Origin: Cardinalis cardinalis
Taxonomy: Eukaryota; Chordata; Aves; Passeriformes; Cardinalidae
Length of the DNA: 64,000 nucleotides
Assembly: GCA_014549065.1 (NCBI GenBank)
Contig: JACDOX010000057.1
Location: 3,007,991-3,071,990, forward strand
Direction of reading: 5' to 3'
Below the pieces are notes generated by a model, which saw only the letters and a program-made list of their open reading frames with translations, was not told the origin of the DNA and made no database searches. Below are positions 59,481 to 64,000 of the stretch, piece after piece; within the stretch, counting starts at the first letter, position 1, and each line of letters begins with the position of its first letter. The position numbers were made by a program, and so were the translations under genes.

Positions 59481-62400
59481 GTAGATATTTGGACCCCTGT
59501 ATCCCTTTTAATTGTATAAAATGTAGTTTCAATTTTGATGGCTTTTGACTAAACTTCATGAGATGTATGTAATCTCTGTGCCTTAGGAATGTTGTATTGT
59601 TGAAAGCTTCTTTCGGGTCTTTATAAAGAAAGGTTGAAGACATAAAGACTGACAATTCTGCTTTTGGAAGTGGGGGTTGCTATAGCTATTCTCTAGGATA
59701 TGTATGATTACACTGTTTCTGCCTACTACTAAACTTTAGATTCTTTGGGGGAGAGAGTGAGAGGATGAGTAATAAATTGTTGAGAGAAGCTGATATTAGA
59801 CCTTCAATTTTCTTTCTGAAAATTATTAGGAAGAGCATTCATGAAAAGCAAGCAGATACAGAGACTTTAAAGGAGTTCAAATACTTTGATAATAACTGCC
59901 AGTTTGTCAAAGGAAAAACCAAGGCTTGCCCAGTTTAAAGAGTGATCTCATCTTTTGTGTCTGTCTGTTTAAAAGCTGAGTACTGCCCATGTGAGCAGTG
60001 TTCTGTAGTTTCAGGAAGGATAAACAAGCCTTGAGCANATGTATTGACTGAGGAAAGAGGATAGGCCTTGAATTCTTAGTGGATGCCTTCAGTAAAATAT
60101 ATTGAACCCTCAGGGTTTTTTTTTTTTTTTCCAGCCAAAGACAAAGACCCATAAAAGTGTATCCTAAAGTCAAAGTCAATTCTGTGGTCACTGAAGTTTC
60201 TTGTTGCTAGCTTGCCTTGTAGTTGTGGGAAAGTACCTTTGCCTGCCTGGTCTGAATGGGCTTTTCATCTAGTTGTTCTGAGAGANACTGTGATGCTGCT
60301 AAGCTACTCAGAAGAGAGAGATTTCTTGCAAATCAGTCCTGAAACTGTTAACAGCCAAGATAAACTATCACAGGNTGGACTTAAGGTTCACACCTGAGGA
60401 CCTGAGCAAAATACCAAGATTTATCCAAATTAATGTGAAATAAATGTCTGAATTCAGTAACACTGCAACAGCANTTGTTATTCTGTGTGTTCTGTAAAAT
60501 CCTTAAAATTAGATTTCATGTTAATCATAATTTTGGGGGTGTTTTTAACTGGGAGAACTTGTGCTGGCCAGTGCTGCACAGTGTTACTGAAAATGCTGCA
60601 AATGGTTAATTTTTTCTAATAATTTCTTTCCAAACTTGTTGCTGAATGATTCTTTATTTATATACCCTTTATTATTCTTAGTGCTTTTTAGGAGATGANA
60701 ATTCCATTAAAGCAGTGTTTCAATACTGTGTTCCAAATCTAGGTAAAATTCCACTGTGTCTCTGCTGGGTAATTTTTAGAAGGATAGAGAACTATAGGAA
60801 CACTCCAGAATAAATAAAATCTGAGGAGAGAGTCTGTTAATTTCTGGTCACAAACTAACCATTGTGGTCATTACCATGACTTCTTAACCATGAGTTTTAG
60901 AGCCCCAAGCAGTATCAGGGCTAGTAAATCAGTTTCTAAAAGGCAGAAACCTGATTCTGAGTGTGTGAGAGCTGAACATGTATTGCAGACTTGGTACCTG
61001 AGGGTGTTTTCTGACTTGCTGTAGTAAAATGCTTGTAAGGCATGTCTTGTGTGCAGTAAGTACAGGGTAATGTTAGTGAAATGAATAACAAAACGTTACA
61101 GACTCTTCCTTTGGAACACAGGGAGGGTTGATCACTCTGCCAGCTTTGGCAAAAATGTTTGAAATGCTCATTAAGGAGCTGTATAAACATGTAATTTTTG
61201 TTAGCAATTACACACTGCTGAGGAGAANGGGAGAATTTGCACTTAGTCCAGCACTATTTTCTCAAAGTTTATGGTCTGGTCTTGTTGTAAGGCTTGGTTT
61301 TAGCTATGTGTATGAGNGATGGACTTTTTTCCCTTCCTGTACACAATACCAACTAAATCACTGAAGAGACCATCGAACTTAAGATCCTTCAATATAAGTT
61401 ACTGAGTGTGGCAGCTGATAGGAAAATATTAACAAACTTGTGCTGTAATCTGTGAAGTGTAGGTGTAAGTCTTGAAAATGATGCAGGAACTGCANTTTGT
61501 GATATGTTTCTGCTTTCCAAGTTCTTTAATGTATTAAGCTGGTTCAGGATATTGTTGCTTATTGAAGGGGAAACATACTGACCTTATGTTTGCTGTTACA
61601 GAACTTTGTAAATTAAATAGCAATTTCTGCAAAATCGAGATTTTGATTTGTCTGTAGTTTATAGATTGGTAATTGCAACAAGGATCAAAATTTTTGGCGT
61701 GTAAATTTCTTAAAAACTGATGGAATAGATGACCTGCACAAAAGATTTTGCAAAGGTGTAGTGACACAGCACAACTCAATTACAGACAATATGGGAGAAG
61801 AGGCTTNATCTAGAAAAAACAAAATAGTATAAGAGTTATTTTGTAGAGGTTTTTTTTTTACTTTAAGTATATGTAGATTTTATTTTATTTTTTTTCTGTT
61901 TTGCAGTGTTTCATGCCTTTATTACATAGGAGGTAGTACAAACCTCACAGAAGAAACTGCAGAGATTGTCGGAGCAGCTGGCATTGCCATGGCTGGCGTT
62001 GTCATCCCTGGCTGTAGCCAACTGGCTTTTGTACTGCCTTGTTGGTCTGCAGTGTCAAGGGCAGCTGTAAATCCTTGGCAATCTGCAACCCCCTGCAGTT
62101 CCTGAGCTTACTTAGGATTGTTCTTGGGTTTTTGTGTGGAGAACTGAATTTTGGAATTGGCAATTTATGTATTGTCCAGGTAGAGGAGAGTACAAGTCTT
62201 ACCTGGTCTTTACTTTTGTGTCACATTCACAAAGGTTGACATTTTACAGCATTAAATAAAACAAGATTAATATCAGAGTACTCTGCTGAAGAGGCTTTAC
62301 AGCAATACTGTTTGAACATGGGCTCACTTGAAGGTCATCCATTCTGTGTCAGCTGATACAGTAAAATGAAGTGTTTTGTAATGTAATACACTCCAGTTTT

Positions 62401-64000
62401 TAATTTGGGCCCAAAAGATATTTCATTTAAGATTCTTGACATAGTTTTGTGTTTGTGTGAGTGGTTAAAATGAATAATCTTGCCCTTATTCTAGAAGTGA
62501 CATTTACGTACTTAATCCTCTTTGGTCAACTAAACATCAGTCTCTTACCTCCCCAGTTGATGCATTAGGATGAAAGTATTGCTTTCATTTTTAAAGTAAA
62601 TTCTTAATTTGTTTCTATTGAAAAACTACTGGTTTAAAAACCAAAACAGCTCAAACTTTGGGATTTGGAGTCTGTAAAATGCTTTTTGAACCAATACAGA
62701 AGACNTCATAGGAGTAATTTTTTTTCTGTTTGTGCCAACTTTTTGCACACTTCAAAGGTGAAAATAACTTTCCCAAGATCTTGCTTTCACTTTGATATTT
62801 TTTTTTCCTCCTTGCTGACTCTCATGCTGTGGTGGGTTCCAGGTGCCCAGAGGGCTGTGTGTTCACTCTCCCATCAGCAGGGTTGGGGAAGACACGGAAA
62901 AGCTGCTGAGTCGAGAGAAAGTAACTGGGCAAACCAGACTTGACTTAATTTATTGACAATAATAGAGTAGGATAGTAAAAGAATAAAACGAAACCCACCT
63001 TCGTCCCTTCTTATGAGGTGTAATTTCACTCCTGACCATTTTAGCCCTTCCTCATGAGGAGGCTGGGGAATGGGCATTGCAGTTAAATCATAAGATTTTG
63101 TCTCTGTTGCTACTTCTTCCTTATGCTGTTCCCCTGCTCCAGTGTGGGGTCCCTCCCCTGCAGTGGGATATGGTTCTTCCCAAACTTCTTGGAATGTGAG
63201 CCCTTGCCATGGGTGTCAGTTCTTCCTGAAGTGCTCCAGCATGGGTCCTTTCCATGGGGTGCTGTCCTTCAGGCAGGGTCACAGCTCCTGCCAGAAAACT
63301 GCTCCAGCAGCAGCTTTCCATGAGCTCCAGCCTCCTCATGCCCTCCCTACCTGCTCTGGCATGGCTTCTCCAGGGCTGCAGTGTCAGTGTGTTACACCAT
63401 GGTCCTTCATGGGCTGCAGTGGGACAGCCTTCCTTACCATGGTCTTCTCCATGGGCCTGGAGCATATCCTTCCCTCCCTCTTGGCTGACCTTGGTATCTG
63501 CAGTGTTTTCTCTTGCATTTTCCTCACTCCTCTCTGGCACAGCTGCTGCATGCTGATTTTTAACCTTTTTAAACAGTGCTCCAGCCAGCACTGCTGGTAT
63601 CTGTAGCTTTGGGCAGTGGTGGGGCAGCAGCTGTGCAGCAATGGGGGCAGCAATGGGGGCAGCTTCTCTTTACTCCTCACAGGGACCACCCTGGCTGCTC
63701 CCTGCTGCCAAAATCATGCTCTGTAACCTAATGTTTATGCACATGGTTTATTAAATGTGGTATTGAGTCCAGCCAAACCTCACTCTCTCCCAGGGTACTC
63801 TGGGAAGTAAAATGCAGGCACTTTCCTGCTAATTTATATTAGCAGCATTGTGGAGTACAGTAGTTTGTATTAAAATGTCCTTTCAGTTTATAAGTTTGTA
63901 GTACAGATATTTTTGAATAGAAATTAATTTAAATAATACGACTGTTAATTAGCACTATCAAATTATTAAGTTACAGTACTTCAGCAATCAGCATAATTTA
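59481..64000 (+). other. AGFG1: AGFG1 intron 5 (runs off the window)
   Basis: The next AGFG1 exon (after FNSHT in this protein) was not found here, so the intron is at least 4.5 kb. It is AT-rich except for the LTR-like block near 62.9-63.75 kb. Confidence 0.8.
62890..63750. mobile_element. Solo LTR-like block of avian endogenous retrovirus type
   Basis: A GC-rich island in an AT-rich intron. Diverged phrases recur, such as catggtccttcatgggctgc and catggtcttctccatgggcc, then cctggagcatatccttccct, ctgaccttggtatctgcagt, ctcctctctggcacagctgc, and a tail reading cttctctttactcctcacag then gggaccaccctggctgctcc. I recognise this pattern from LTR-class repeats of songbird endogenous retroviruses. 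No retroviral gene is present; open frames on both strands here are by-products of base composition. Boundaries, family name and orientation are uncertain. Confidence 0.55.

Noticed and set aside
63121..63689. Frames of 100-156 codons on both strands, considered as retroviral protein remnants
   Set aside because: They follow the LTR-like repeat and have no recognisable gag, pol or env motif.
1..64000. tRNA, rRNA, snoRNA, microRNA or CRISPR-like arrays
   Set aside because: Nothing with the needed conserved boxes, hairpin form or regular spacing was seen by eye; a covariance-model search was not possible.

Overview
This window is vertebrate nuclear DNA, most likely from a bird and probably a songbird. 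The reasons are short AT-rich introns, compact genes with GC-rich promoters, few interspersed repeats, short CR1-type LINE fragments, and an LTR-like block of a kind seen in avian endogenous retroviruses. Three spliced genes, all on the + strand, account for every convincing coding segment. In human terms the content is 2q36 material. I see no bacterial-style operon, CRISPR array, rRNA or tRNA gene.

Layout. Positions 1-1632 hold upstream or intronic DNA. MFF (mitochondrial fission factor) follows in eight recognisable exons, 1633-18501, with a 3'UTR to about 19200. A 1.5 kb spacer leads to a CpG-rich promoter and then MRPL44 (mitochondrial large-subunit ribosomal protein mL44), complete in four exons at 20703-24082. 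About 13 kb (24.25-37.4 kb) has no recognisable gene but has candidate CTCF, CRE and nuclear-receptor sites. A strong CpG island (about 37.5-39.15 kb) then carries exon 1 of AGFG1 (ArfGAP with FG repeats 1). Four more AGFG1 exons follow at 47.3, 57.5, 58.2 and 59.3 kb, and the gene runs off the right edge, so its FG-rich C-terminal half is missing here.

Relations between genes. MFF (outer-membrane receptor for the fission GTPase DRP1) and MRPL44 (mitoribosome) are both nuclear genes for mitochondria. They lie head-to-tail 2.2 kb apart (coding to coding) but have separate promoters and poly(A) signals. AGFG1 works in endocytic and clathrin-linked trafficking and in RNA/nucleoporin-linked functions, and is unrelated to them. 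All joined exons keep frame: MFF 993 nt (330 aa from the first Met seen), MRPL44 984 nt (327 aa), AGFG1 697 nt so far.

I did not find a new biological system. The points most worth a second look are an apparent GC-AG intron in MFF, MRPL44 lying between MFF and AGFG1 where mammals have TM4SF20, in-frame MFF cassette exons, a 39 bp tandem duplication starting inside an AGFG1 splice donor, paired motifs in the MRPL44 promoter, and an LTR-like block in AGFG1 intron 5. Many single isolated N bases are scattered through the window and look like masked ambiguous or heterozygous sites.
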